Source: Enterocloster bolteae
GTDB lineage: Bacteria; Bacillota_A; Clostridia; Lachnospirales; Lachnospiraceae
Direction of reading: 5' to 3'
Assembly: GCA_021769025.1 (NCBI GenBank)
Contig: JAETTS010000021.1
Span: forward strand, 1-15,234
DNA length: 15,234 nucleotides
Shown: positions 1-8,306 of the stretch, one piece after another
Layout of the letters: the number at the start of each line of letters is the position of its first letter
How positions within the stretch are numbered: position 1 is the first letter of the stretch
Program-made: the position numbers and the translations under genes
Notes under the pieces: generated by a model
Database searches by the model: none
What the model saw: only the letters and a program-made list of their open reading frames with translations
What the model was told of the DNA's origin: nothing

Positions 1-1162
1 ATTTGGTAAATGCCCCCTGGGCGCACAAGCTATTGACGTATTCGAACGCCGGCCTGAAATCGGTTCCTCCCTTTCCTTTTATAGTGAGTCCCTTTATATA
101 ATCCTCCATCTGCCGAAGGCTGGTGATCACCACGTCGCTGCGCAAACGGTCATCACACTGGATAATGTGGATATTCACCTTTCGAAAAAAGCAGTCTGTT
201 TCACTTAAAATACAGTAAGTCTCCTCCAGAAAGCGCCTGACCAATTCTCCTGAACAGGACATGGATGTATCAATGACAATGACAAAATCCTCAATCCGGG
301 ATACCTCCTTGGACTCCAACGGCTCAATGAGAGGCATATTCCCATAATGATTCATCCCATAAGTATAGTAGATATAGTCAAAAGAATCTTCATCGATCTG
401 AATCTCCTCCCTCAGAACCGCGAACTTTTTAAGAAACGCCCTGTAATCATACCGCTCTCTGTTTTCGATACGCACCTGTTCCAGAAGGCTGTCGTTGTCA
501 TCTGACTTGGACGCTTCCCTGGACATGGCTTCCATCTCTACCTGGATCTTCTCCCGCCTGTCATCCCAGGTGTTTTGTCTTGGGATCATCTGGCTTTTAG
601 GGTTCTCTTTCTCCCACAGCTTATGGTCATCCACCAAAAATTCCGCCACAAGCCGTTCATACTGCTGCCTGGACAGGTCCCAGTCTTTAAGGACCTGATA
701 GATCCCCTCCGCAGTCAGAACCTTCATTTGCTTTCCAAACCGCAGGTAGATGTCTCGCCGAAATGGGTTGGGTGCCACATGGGTACAGGTCTTATGGAGA
801 CTGTCAATCACCGACTCCATAGCAATATCGCAGGCCAGATTCCAGTATTCACTGCCCCGCCTCCCCCTGGTATCCGGATGGCAGAACAGGCAGTGAAGTA
901 CCATGTGAAGGTAAGCCCGGTTGACATACACCCTTCCTTGCCGGTACATGCGACATAACTGATCCGGATTGTAATAAATCGTATAACCGTCGGTTCCCAT
1001 AAGGCCGGCAGACCAATCCGCCTGAAACCCGAGGCTGCTCAACGCAATATCCAAAAAATGCATATGGACATACAACTCATTTCGGGTGTTGGACAGAATC
1101 TGGGTACACAGCATTACCATATCCAGTTCTTCCAACTGCTGCTGTCTTGTAGGGTCAGTCAT
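1..1162 (-). CDS. VWA-like protein with putative metallopeptidase-like N-terminal domain (DUF2201 type), 3'-truncated by window edge
   Basis: An open frame runs without a stop from ATG at 1162 to the window edge, giving 387 visible residues and lacking the C-terminus. The start follows GGAGG with a short spacer and lies 12 bases after the LRR gene stop. The N-terminal half carries HMVLH at residues 86-90, at the place of the HExxH zinc motif of the DUF2201 N-terminal domain, but with Met for the catalytic Glu. The C-terminal part is a von Willebrand A-like domain with a MIDAS motif: DTSMS at 298-302 after a hydrophobic strand, and GGTD at 365-368. No signal peptide or membrane segment is visible, so the protein is probably cytoplasmic. 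In this family VWA proteins commonly work with MoxR-type AAA+ ATPases; none lies in this window, but one could follow beyond position 1. Family assignment is good; the molecular role is unknown. Confidence 0.85.
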   Translation of the reverse strand, partial: MTDPTRQQQLEELDMVMLCTQILSNTRNELYVHMHFLDIALSSLGFQADWSAGLMGTDGYTIYYNPDQLCRMYRQGRVYVNRAYLHMVLHCLFCHPDTRGRRGSEYWNLACDIAMESVIDSLHKTCTHVAPNPFRRDIYLRFGKQMKVLTAEGIYQVLKDWDLSRQQYERLVAEFLVDDHKLWEKENPKSQMIPRQNTWDDRREKIQVEMEAMSREASKSDDNDSLLEQVRIENRERYDYRAFLKKFAVLREEIQIDEDSFDYIYYTYGMNHYGNMPLIEPLESKEVSRIEDFVIVIDTSMSCSGELVRRFLEETYCILSETDCFFRKVNIHIIQCDDRLRSDVVITSLRQMEDYIKGLTIKGKGGTDFRPAFEYVNSLCAQGAFTK

Positions 1163-1174
1163 GGATTGCCTCCT

Positions 1175-2146
1175 CTATAATGTAAAGCGCCGCCGTTTCA
1201 CATTTCCTTTTTTCTTTTTCTCATCCATCAGGTAGCTGACCATCCCGGCTGTACCGGATGTTCCTGCTTCCTTAATCACCTTTTCCATCTGTCCGGAATC
1301 AAAATCCAGATGATCCATCAGCCACCGAAGTTCAGCCATGTCCTGACGCTTCACAGTCTGGCAGGCAGCCATCACAGCATGCTCCTTCAAATATTCTTCA
1401 TACATCTTCTGGTATCTCTCTGACAGCCGGTAAGGATAGCGAAGCCTTCCCAGCGCAACAGCCGCCGCCAATTCTGCCTTCTCCTGTACCTGAACATGAG
1501 CAAACAGGCTGTCATATTCCCCAAACTGGAACTGTGTGCCCACAAATGCATTCCGATATCGCTTTCCGCACCCATGGGTGTTGGTCACCAGAATTCTGGC
1601 CGGTGTGTTTTCCACTGCCTCCTCGAAAAATTCTGAAAAAATCAGCCTGGCCTCCTCCGCTCCAAGATAGGTGACCCACAAGGTCTGCCGCAGTTCATTT
1701 AAGATTTCCTTCATGGAAGATTTCTGATTCTCATCCACATGAATTGTCAGATCCGTTATCCCACTACAACCTGTGAAGACACCCGTTCCCCAGTCAAGGG
1801 TACGGCTGTATACTTCCAGCTTCCGTATTCGTTCACAGTTGTAAAACCCATAGGCCCCAACTTTTCTAAGGGAAGGGGGCAGGTGCAGTTCCTCTAAAAG
1901 GCTTCCTTCCAACACCGGAAACCTATAGGCCTGTTCTGCTCCAATCCGCCCCTCTGTATCTGACCACCAGAAACCATTCTCCTGATTCCTTCCATGTTCC
2001 GAAAACAGGTATGGGGATAACTCTGTCACAAAAGCATTCTCTATCTTTTCCGGAATCACCGCCAGGCTATCCATGCTTCTGTACTGCAATATCTGTATCT
2101 CCCTGGCTCCAGCGTTCCCTGTTTGTTCTCTGCACAATAAAACCAT
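1175..2146 (-). CDS. BspA-type leucine-rich-repeat protein with helical C-terminal region, no signal peptide
   Basis: This 323-residue protein begins with a beta-rich stretch (residues 18-50, containing VIPEKI and a following LSPYLF) typical of the lead-in of BspA/LRR_5 repeats. Two recognisable repeats follow at about 84-113 (LPPSLRKVGAYGFYNCERI) and 117-137 (a VFTGCSGITDLTI-like unit). Residues 225-310 are predicted helical and resemble the ankyrin-like tails seen on some clostridial LRR proteins; this is inference. The C-terminus is strongly basic (KKKK, KRRR). There is no export signal, although many BspA-type proteins are secreted. The start at 2146 is 9 bases after the permease stop, with a modest AGGG-containing site. 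A later Met at residue 25 is possible, but it would remove conserved-looking lead-in sequence. Its place between an ABC permease and a VWA protein suggests a scaffold or adaptor for the system encoded by the operon. No enzymatic motif is visible. Confidence 0.75.
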   Translation of the reverse strand: MVLLCREQTGNAGAREIQILQYRSMDSLAVIPEKIENAFVTELSPYLFSEHGRNQENGFWWSDTEGRIGAEQAYRFPVLEGSLLEELHLPPSLRKVGAYGFYNCERIRKLEVYSRTLDWGTGVFTGCSGITDLTIHVDENQKSSMKEILNELRQTLWVTYLGAEEARLIFSEFFEEAVENTPARILVTNTHGCGKRYRNAFVGTQFQFGEYDSLFAHVQVQEKAELAAAVALGRLRYPYRLSERYQKMYEEYLKEHAVMAACQTVKRQDMAELRWLMDHLDFDSGQMEKVIKEAGTSGTAGMVSYLMDEKKKKGNVKRRRFTL

Positions 2147-2155
2147 ACCTTTTCC

Positions 2156-3037
2156 CTACCGCTTTCTCTTCCTCTTTCGTTTCCAAGGTTCCATCTGTCT
2201 GGCTGCCATCCACAAAAGCAAGAATGCAATTGCCATCTGTACAAGGATGCCAAAGACCATCCAATGTTCTGTAATCACATTGTCTGGTCTGTAGGTCAGC
2301 CAAGGCAGCAGACCTGCAAGTTCCAGTTCCCTGCCCATCTGGCCGCTTAGGGCCATCCGGAAAACAGAGGCCGGATTGGCTAAAAGCAGGTAAAAAAATC
2401 CGCCGCTTCCTCCGCCTTCCTGGGTTTGTGTTATGTTAAAAAATAAGGAAGCAAGATGGTTCACCGCTACGGTTCCAGCTACCACAGCAGTTGTCAGGCA
2501 ATAGCTGGCCGCCGTTGAAATGGCGGACTTCTTAAAACAGGCAGAGCAGAAGAGACCGATGCTTCCTGTTAAAAACCCTGTAACGCTATAACAGACGAAA
2601 AGCAACAGGATATCTTTCAACAGGATTCCTCCGTAGACAAACGACAGCGACAGAATCGGAAGGCTTGACACGATCAGAAGGAGGGTGGTTGACAGACTGG
2701 CGAATAGCTTCCCCAGCACAATCTCCATAGGACTCATCCTGGTAGTCAGCATCAGATCCAAGGTCTGCCTCTCTCGTTCTCCGCTGATACTGCCTGCCGT
2801 AATCGCCGGAATCAGAAACAGAAGAAGGGCAAACTCCACAATTGCCACAAACACATACAGGTTGACAAAGCTGGAATACTGAATCTCCGCTGTTCGTCTC
2901 ACCTGTGTGATGACCGAATACATATTGAGCAGCGCCACCAATGCCAGCACGCCATTGAACAAAAGAATCACCAGTGGAAAACGAAAGGATCTGGCACTGA
3001 CCTTTATTTCCTGCTTATATACTGGATTAACCTTCAT
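2156..3037 (-). CDS. ABC-2 type transporter permease
   Basis: This 293-residue integral membrane protein has about six hydrophobic segments, near residues 20-43, 57-80, 111-135, 141-165, 174-195 and 259-280. Between segments 2 and 3 lies the cytoplasmic coupling motif GSISGERERQTLDLMLTTR (82-100) followed by SPMEIVLGK, characteristic of ABC-2 exporters including the GldF and NosY-like groups. It should pair with the ATPase encoded just upstream to form a membrane exporter. The start codon overlaps the end of the ATPase gene by 11 bases. The nearest good Shine-Dalgarno (GGAGGAAAGG) is about 13 bases away, so translation probably depends on coupling. An in-frame TGA just upstream rules out an earlier start. 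The protein ends in an unusual alternating Lys-Arg tail (residues 286-293), presumably cytoplasmic. The substrate cannot be inferred. Confidence 0.9.
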   Translation of the reverse strand: MKVNPVYKQEIKVSARSFRFPLVILLFNGVLALVALLNMYSVITQVRRTAEIQYSSFVNLYVFVAIVEFALLLFLIPAITAGSISGERERQTLDLMLTTRMSPMEIVLGKLFASLSTTLLLIVSSLPILSLSFVYGGILLKDILLLFVCYSVTGFLTGSIGLFCSACFKKSAISTAASYCLTTAVVAGTVAVNHLASLFFNITQTQEGGGSGGFFYLLLANPASVFRMALSGQMGRELELAGLLPWLTYRPDNVITEHWMVFGILVQMAIAFLLLWMAARQMEPWKRKRKRKR

Positions 3038-3977
3038 GAATCAACACCAGCCTTTCCTCCGTATGATTGGTAATCTCCATAAATACCGACTCCAGGCTCC
3101 CTTTCTCTCTCACGAAACCATAGACCCTTACATTGGCATCTACCAATTGTTTCAACAGCAGGATCTCACTTTGTCTGTCTCCGCGAAAGCTGACCACAAT
3201 ATCTTCCTGCTGGATGGTAACGGTCTCCACATCCGGATGGCTTCCCAGGATTTTGATAGCCGTATCTGGGCTTCCACTTATGGATATGGTCAAGGGGCGG
3301 CTAATATTGATCTGGCTTAAAATGTCTTTCATAGTACCTTCCAGCACTACCTTTCCCTGATCCACAATCCCAATATCCGTACATATCTCCGACAGCTCCG
3401 GCAGAATATGGGAACTGATTAAGATGGTTTTCTTTTGCTCTTTCAGTTCCTTAAGGATCTGCCTGAATTCCAGGCGGGTTCTGGGATCCAGTCCTGCTGT
3501 CGGCTCGTCCATGATCAGCAAAGACGGATTGTGAATCAGGGAGCGGGCCAGGCTTAGCCGCTGCTTCATGCCTCTTGACAGGCCTTCCACATAAAAATCA
3601 GCCTTTTCGTCCAGCTTCACCTGCTCCAGCAGCATCATGCAACGCCTTCTGGCTTTCAATCCATACAAGCCATAGCAGGATGCAAAAAACTCCATATATT
3701 CCGATACCCTCAGATTGTCATAGATCCCAAAAAAATCCGGCACATACCCGATTTGTTCCCGTATCCGCTCCGGCTCCCTGGTTACATCAATGCCATCTAT
3801 GGTCACCGTTCCGCTGTCTGGAATCAACAGGCCTGTGATAATTTTGATGGTGGTAGTCTTTCCTGCCCCATTAGGCCCTACAAAGCCATATAAGGTTCCG
3901 TCATCCACCGTCATACTCAGCCCGTCCAGAGCGACAGACTGCCCATACCGTTTTTTAAGCTGTTCAATCTTTAGCAT
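3027..3977 (-). CDS. ABC transporter ATP-binding protein
   Basis: This 316-residue nucleotide-binding subunit would power the permease encoded next to it. The order of motifs is complete: Walker A GPNGAGKTT at 34-42, a Q-loop region IGYVPDFF at 76-83, signature LSRGMKQRL at 133-141, Walker B LLIMDEP at 153-159 followed by the D-loop, and the switch histidine H190 in ISSH. Asp in place of the Q-loop Gln and the LSRGM signature are usual for the ABC-2 exporter subgroup and do not suggest inactivity. Residues from about 225 onward form a C-terminal extension with two short beta-alpha units, as in many ABC-2 ATPases. The start at 3977 has GGGAGGAG five bases upstream and overlaps the end of the preceding gene by 14 bases. 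Very likely cytoplasmic, acting as a dimer. Confidence 0.95.
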   Translation of the reverse strand: MLKIEQLKKRYGQSVALDGLSMTVDDGTLYGFVGPNGAGKTTTIKIITGLLIPDSGTVTIDGIDVTREPERIREQIGYVPDFFGIYDNLRVSEYMEFFASCYGLYGLKARRRCMMLLEQVKLDEKADFYVEGLSRGMKQRLSLARSLIHNPSLLIMDEPTAGLDPRTRLEFRQILKELKEQKKTILISSHILPELSEICTDIGIVDQGKVVLEGTMKDILSQINISRPLTISISGSPDTAIKILGSHPDVETVTIQQEDIVVSFRGDRQSEILLLKQLVDANVRVYGFVREKGSLESVFMEITNHTEERLVLIHEG

Positions 3978-6420
3978 CCCGGCTCCTCCCTATAATATTC
4001 AGCATGGGAAGCAGAACATCCCAGTTATACTCGGTCATATTCTCATATACATACCGTACGATGATCGTATTTCCCGGTGACAGATACGGAGCCAACTCAT
4101 CAGACTCATATTCCAGTTTCAGAGAGTCTTTCTTGTCAAAGCTTCCCGTGTTATGGTTGTAAAAATAGATATTGCCTGCGAAAGAAGCCACCTGGCTTGT
4201 GCCTCCCTGATTCACAAATACTTCCGACACATAGTCAAATTTTAATCTCTCGATCCTCACATCGTTGCCCAGGGAATATTCCAATGTCACCGGATCCACC
4301 CCATACAACGAGTTGGAAGCTTCATCATAGTTTCCACCCAGTACGGCTGGGCTGCGAACCACCGCCGGACGATACAGAACCTCATCCTCGCTGGAATAAA
4401 CGGGTACAATAGAGGAAGCCACCGTGTATCCCTGTGCCATGGCAGTCTTTAAAAAGGTCCGTTTGCTGTCTCCGTTGGCCCGTATCCCGATAATTCTGGC
4501 ATTTGGCGTGTACGTCGGCATATAATGATCCAGATAGAATTCTAAGAGGCTGGCTTTTTCCACTGCATCCACATACTCCCGATCTTCAATATCTCCCTCC
4601 TCAAACTGTCCTCTTCCGGAGATATAGGACGCAATCTGGTAGGTATGATTCCTGGGATATTCCAGCACCGGAAAATCCTTTAGCGATTTCGTCTCTCCCG
4701 GTTCCATATCCCCAAGATAGATCAGCTTATCATACATGAGAACCACGCAGTTTTCCATCTTCTCTTTAAAACTGCTGGTTATCTCTCCCTGTATCCCGTT
4801 TCTGTCCACCTCAATGTCCCCATAAAAGCCGATTTTCTCTCCATTGTCCTCCACCTTGCTTAATTGAAAATAGCGAGGCTCAAACGCCGGAATATTCTGC
4901 ATGGACACAGCCGTCTGATCCGGCTGGTGATCAATGGCGATCCGATATTCTTCCGCCCCTGTGAACTTGGGCAGGGAACCGATCTCATAGTAATAGCTTC
5001 TGGTTATAGGCTTAACCCAATAGTCCGCTGTAAGATAGGCCGTATAAAGCTTATTGTACGGGGCACGGATATTCATATACGTGGTTTCGCTGACTGTGCT
5101 CTCCGAGGTTTCCAAAAATTGGGCATAGGTGTAGAAACTATCCCGGAACCTGGTCTTGCTTCCCATGAGATAGAAAAGCACAGTAAACATCAGGGAAAGC
5201 ACTACAACCCCTGCCCGGTACAACTCCGTCATCTCCCTCTGCCGCAGGAAAATGTACAGCCCGATTCCCACCAGAAACACATAGATAGCCACTTCCAGAA
5301 CGTAAAGTCCCAGATTCGGAAGAGCCTTCCGGTTGCCAGTATTGGTCATGGTCCGTACCGACCAATACTGGCTGGAATTGCCACTGTACACACTCTCTGC
5401 CAGGCGGTTGATCTTGTCTGTCCCCAACACTTCTGTTAAAATCAGATCCAAAAAAGAAGGATTTTCCCGGCAAAATGTGTCGATATCTGCAAAATCATAG
5501 GCAGCAACCGCAACAATTCCTTTGGAGTACACGGCAGAGGCCAGAAGGGTTCTGTCCTCATCCGCCAGAATCACATTGCCTCCAGACAGAGAGAAATCCA
5601 CACAGGGCAGTTCCATCGTGGAATCCCCTGGATTTTCCCGGGCATACTCTGCCCCCATGTTGACCTGCTCCACCTTTGGCGGCTCATAAGATTCCTCCAA
5701 GAGTTCCGGCGCAAACCGGCCCAGGGTATCGTCTGCCCTCATCCCAGTCCCAAGGATCATGGTTCCCCCGCCGCGAACCCACTCCACTAAAACCCGGTTC
5801 TGTCTTTCCGACAGGTCCCGGATCCGATAGTTGCTGATCAAAAGTACGTCAATCATATCCAGTCCAATGGACTCTTCCGGAAAGGTATCTGTGGAAAATT
5901 CCACGGTCTTGGTCCGCAGCATACCATAGTCCACCCCGATTCCATCCCATGCCCCCATCTTTTCTGGCGTATCACTTAAGACTCCGATGAAAAGCTCCGG
6001 CACATCCAGGCTGAAATTCAACTTGACCCGTTTGTGTATCACCTGTTTCCCATCCAGATCCACCAGCTCCACAAACATCTGATCCACCCGGTTTCCAATA
6101 GGAAGATACATCTTCTTGTTCTCTTGGCCTCCTGCTGGCACTGACACCGGAAATACATGCCGGTAGATATCATAATCAGATTCCATCGTCAGAACCCGGA
6201 TATTCCCTTGGAATTCCTGGCTTCCCGTGTTGACCAGAGATGCCTCCACCGGAATATACCTTCCGCCTTTTGCGTTGTCTCCGTACCCATAGGTGATATC
6301 CATGGAGATTTCATCCCCATAGGCCGGTTCCTTTGTATCTGCGCCCAATGAGGGAAAAACGGCAGATAGGACCAGCATCCATATCAGCGGTCCTATCCAT
6401 AATCTACATTTTTTATTCAT
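3964..6420 (-). CDS. Large exported, membrane-anchored protein with glutamine-amidotransferase-like domain; probable ABC exporter partner
   Basis: The chosen ATG at 6420 gives 818 residues. It follows GGAGG with a 6-base spacer and overlaps the kinase stop by 8 bases; an in-frame start at 6462 would add 14 residues with no better site. The N-terminus is a clear signal peptide (MNKKCRLW, a hydrophobic core, then SLGA-DTKEP). About residues 37-135 look like a beta-sandwich. About 145-345 look like a Rossmann-type amidotransferase-like fold, with DVLLISNYRIRDLS near 191-204 and a GGGTMILGTG turn near 217-226. The catalytic Cys expected at such a turn is absent, so enzymatic activity is unlikely. 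Two membrane helices follow (about 370-392 and 402-420) joined by a short basic cytoplasmic loop, then roughly 400 residues that should be extracytoplasmic. The arrangement recalls the auxiliary subunits (GldG/DUF4350-like) found beside ABC-2 exporters. That link is by architecture only; I do not recognise a named family. Confidence 0.8.
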   Translation of the reverse strand: MNKKCRLWIGPLIWMLVLSAVFPSLGADTKEPAYGDEISMDITYGYGDNAKGGRYIPVEASLVNTGSQEFQGNIRVLTMESDYDIYRHVFPVSVPAGGQENKKMYLPIGNRVDQMFVELVDLDGKQVIHKRVKLNFSLDVPELFIGVLSDTPEKMGAWDGIGVDYGMLRTKTVEFSTDTFPEESIGLDMIDVLLISNYRIRDLSERQNRVLVEWVRGGGTMILGTGMRADDTLGRFAPELLEESYEPPKVEQVNMGAEYARENPGDSTMELPCVDFSLSGGNVILADEDRTLLASAVYSKGIVAVAAYDFADIDTFCRENPSFLDLILTEVLGTDKINRLAESVYSGNSSQYWSVRTMTNTGNRKALPNLGLYVLEVAIYVFLVGIGLYIFLRQREMTELYRAGVVVLSLMFTVLFYLMGSKTRFRDSFYTYAQFLETSESTVSETTYMNIRAPYNKLYTAYLTADYWVKPITRSYYYEIGSLPKFTGAEEYRIAIDHQPDQTAVSMQNIPAFEPRYFQLSKVEDNGEKIGFYGDIEVDRNGIQGEITSSFKEKMENCVVLMYDKLIYLGDMEPGETKSLKDFPVLEYPRNHTYQIASYISGRGQFEEGDIEDREYVDAVEKASLLEFYLDHYMPTYTPNARIIGIRANGDSKRTFLKTAMAQGYTVASSIVPVYSSEDEVLYRPAVVRSPAVLGGNYDEASNSLYGVDPVTLEYSLGNDVRIERLKFDYVSEVFVNQGGTSQVASFAGNIYFYNHNTGSFDKKDSLKLEYESDELAPYLSPGNTIIVRYVYENMTEYNWDVLLPMLNIIGRSRDAKD

Positions 6421-7561
6421 AACGTTCCTCCAGCCCTCCAAAGTTTTCCCGGTTGATATCAAAGTTTACTTTCAGTTTCACAGTAAATACGGTTCCTTTC
6501 AGGTCACTGGTAACGTGAATCGTTCCGCCATGCATATCTACAATATTTTTTGCAATGGCAAGTCCCAATCCGGTTCCCCCGGTATTGACAGAGCGGGACT
6601 GTTCCACTCGATAGAACTTATCAAACAAAAGAGGCAGTTCCTCCTTTGGAATTACATACCCATAATTCGTAACCGATACGGTGACAATAGTGTCCGTTCC
6701 ATGAACCTTTACTAAGATTCGTTTTCCTTCTGTTCCATATTTAATTGCATTATTGATCAGGTTGTCAAACAGACGGGCCAGCAGATTCCCATCTGCTTTG
6801 ATCACTTTGGACGGTACATTACTCTGAAGCTCATAGGCTAACCCTCTCTCCATAAATGTCGGATAAAACTCTTCCAGAAGCTGGCTTAAAAGCTTCACAA
6901 TATCTACTTTTGAGACACGCATGGAGATCTTTCCATAGTTAAGCTTCGTAAAGCCGAACAGATCCTCAATCAGCTTCTGCAGGCGCTTGGCCTTGGTATA
7001 GGTGACATCTATGTATTTCTTCTGCATATCCGGATCGATGGATGCCCCGTTGGACAAAAGCTCCAGATAGCCAATAATTGAGGTCAATGGAGTCCGCAGA
7101 TCATGGGCAATGTTGGTGATCAGCTCATTTTTCGTCCGCTCGGATTCTCTCTCCTTATCCATCAGTTCCCGGATCTCCTCTACCATCCGGTTTAGGTTCG
7201 CCGCCATATCGGCAAATTCATCGTCGCCTACCACCTCCACTGTAGTGTTTAAGTCTCCGTCGGAGATATTTCTCATAGCCGCAGAAATCTTGGCAATGTA
7301 ACTCATGGATCGTCCCTGAAGAAGGAGAAATGCCATCGCAAATACCAGAATCCCTATAAGAACATACAGCAGGATGATCACCGTGTCCGGCTGGTAAAAG
7401 ATTGACAGCAGGCTTCCTTCCTTCCCGCTCTCTGCTGCATACTCTCCCAGCATGGTTAAGTTGGTAACCAAAAATACAATTACCAGACAAGAGACCCCCC
7501 CGCTGTAGAGAATATTGGTAATTACCCGGATATGGTAGCGGCGGCTCATATCATTTTTCAA
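6413..7561 (-). CDS. Sensor histidine kinase, VanS-like
   Basis: This 382-residue membrane kinase has two transmembrane helices (about 20-37 and 61-82) flanking a short extracytoplasmic loop of only about 24 residues. A HAMP domain (about 83-135), the phosphoacceptor block IAHDLRTPL (151-159, His153), an N-box NLINNAIKYG (267-276), the F-box LFDKFYRVEQSRS (312-324) and the G2 box GGTGLGLAIAKNI (328-340) follow in order. The G1 position reads NYGYVIP rather than DNGxGIP, a variation also seen in VanS-type kinases. The small sensor loop suggests a signal sensed at or in the membrane. The start is taken as TTG at 7561, which has AGGA about 7 bases upstream and overlaps the response-regulator stop by 11 bases. 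ATG at 7549 (four codons shorter) is the alternative. It should phosphorylate the response regulator encoded just before it. Confidence 0.93.
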   Translation of the reverse strand: MKNDMSRRYHIRVITNILYSGGVSCLVIVFLVTNLTMLGEYAAESGKEGSLLSIFYQPDTVIILLYVLIGILVFAMAFLLLQGRSMSYIAKISAAMRNISDGDLNTTVEVVGDDEFADMAANLNRMVEEIRELMDKERESERTKNELITNIAHDLRTPLTSIIGYLELLSNGASIDPDMQKKYIDVTYTKAKRLQKLIEDLFGFTKLNYGKISMRVSKVDIVKLLSQLLEEFYPTFMERGLAYELQSNVPSKVIKADGNLLARLFDNLINNAIKYGTEGKRILVKVHGTDTIVTVSVTNYGYVIPKEELPLLFDKFYRVEQSRSVNTGGTGLGLAIAKNIVDMHGGTIHVTSDLKGTVFTVKLKVNFDINRENFGGLEERYE

Positions 7562-8255
7562 TTTTGTATCCTACCCCCCACACTGTGGTGATGATCTTGT
7601 TTTCTCTGGTGTCTTCTTTCATTTTTCCCCGGAGACGGCGAATATGTACCATAACCGTATTATTGGCTTCATAGACTTTTTCATTCCATACTTTTTCAAA
7701 AATCTCATCCGTACTGAATACTTTTCCCGGATTGGATGCCAGGAGATAAAGGATGTCGAATTCAATGGGCGTCAGCTTGATCTCCTCATCGTATACGGTA
7801 ACTTTGTGGTTATCCTTATTGATCACCAGCCCCTTTATGGTGATCTCATTCTTTGCTGTCTCCCTGGCATGGCTGTTGGGATTCAGCTGAGTATAACGGC
7901 GGAGCTGAGATTTGACTCTGGCTGTCAGTTCCAAGGGGTTAAAGGGTTTTACTACATAGTCATCCGCCCCTGTCCCAAGGCCCAGAATCTTATCTAGGTC
8001 TGTAGAGCGGGCGCTTAACATAATAATCGGGATATTGTTGTTCTCCCTGATCTTCTTACACATCTCCAGGCCGTCCATACCTGGCATCATGATATCCAGA
8101 AGCACCATGTGGATATCTTCCTGCTCTAAAATCTCCAGGCCGGCTGCTGCACTGTCTGCTTTAAATACTTTATATCCATCGCTGACCAGGTAAATTTCTA
8201 CCAGATCAGCGATCTCTTTTTCATCATCGACTACCAAAATGTTGATTTGCGGCAC
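7551..8255 (-). CDS. Response regulator, OmpR/PhoB family, VanR-like
   Basis: This 234-residue DNA-binding regulator has a receiver domain (about 1-118) with the acidic pair Asp10-Asp11, the phosphoacceptor Asp54 in LLDIMMPGMDG, Ser81 in LSAR and Lys103 in VVKPF. A winged-helix output domain (about 138-233) contains LTPIEFDILYLLASNPGKVF and the recognition-helix stretch NTVMVHIRRLRGKM. It is first in the downstream operon, and its gene overlaps the kinase gene. The start is GTG at 8255, with AAAGGAGG six bases upstream, one of the best ribosome sites in the window. By family rule it is phosphorylated by the neighbouring kinase and binds promoter DNA as a dimer. The likeliest target visible here is its own promoter, about 40 bases upstream. 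Confidence 0.95.
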   Translation of the reverse strand: MPQINILVVDDEKEIADLVEIYLVSDGYKVFKADSAAAGLEILEQEDIHMVLLDIMMPGMDGLEMCKKIRENNNIPIIMLSARSTDLDKILGLGTGADDYVVKPFNPLELTARVKSQLRRYTQLNPNSHARETAKNEITIKGLVINKDNHKVTVYDEEIKLTPIEFDILYLLASNPGKVFSTDEIFEKVWNEKVYEANNTVMVHIRRLRGKMKEDTRENKIITTVWGVGYKIEK

Positions 8256-8261
8256 GATGGG

Positions 8262-8269
8262 CCTCCTTT
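8262..8269 (-). promoter_or_regulatory. Ribosome binding site fixing the GTG start of the response regulator
   Basis: The minus strand reads AAAGGAGG, then a 6-base spacer, then GTG at 8255. There is no nearby ATG in this frame with a comparable site. Confidence 0.85.
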
Positions 8270-8297
8270 CGCATTGGTTTACTCTTTCCTAACGCTC

Positions 8298-8306
8298 ATT
8301 ATATCA
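8298..8306 (-). promoter_or_regulatory. Extended -10 promoter for the regulator-kinase-ABC operon
   Basis: The minus strand has TGATATAAT, a perfect TGnTATAAT extended -10. No good -35 hexamer is found 16-18 bases upstream (GAGCAC at 17), which an extended -10 can tolerate. An AT-rich tract at about 8327-8346 could act as an UP element. Transcription would start near 8291, giving a leader of about 36 bases before the GTG start. Confidence 0.7.

Noticed and set aside
575..958. A 127-codon open frame on the plus strand
   Set aside because: It is antisense to the VWA-like gene, whose motifs and continuous frame are clear.
4864..5439. A 191-codon open frame on the plus strand
   Set aside because: It lies entirely opposite the large exported protein gene, has no ribosome site and no recognisable domain. 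It is a shadow frame.
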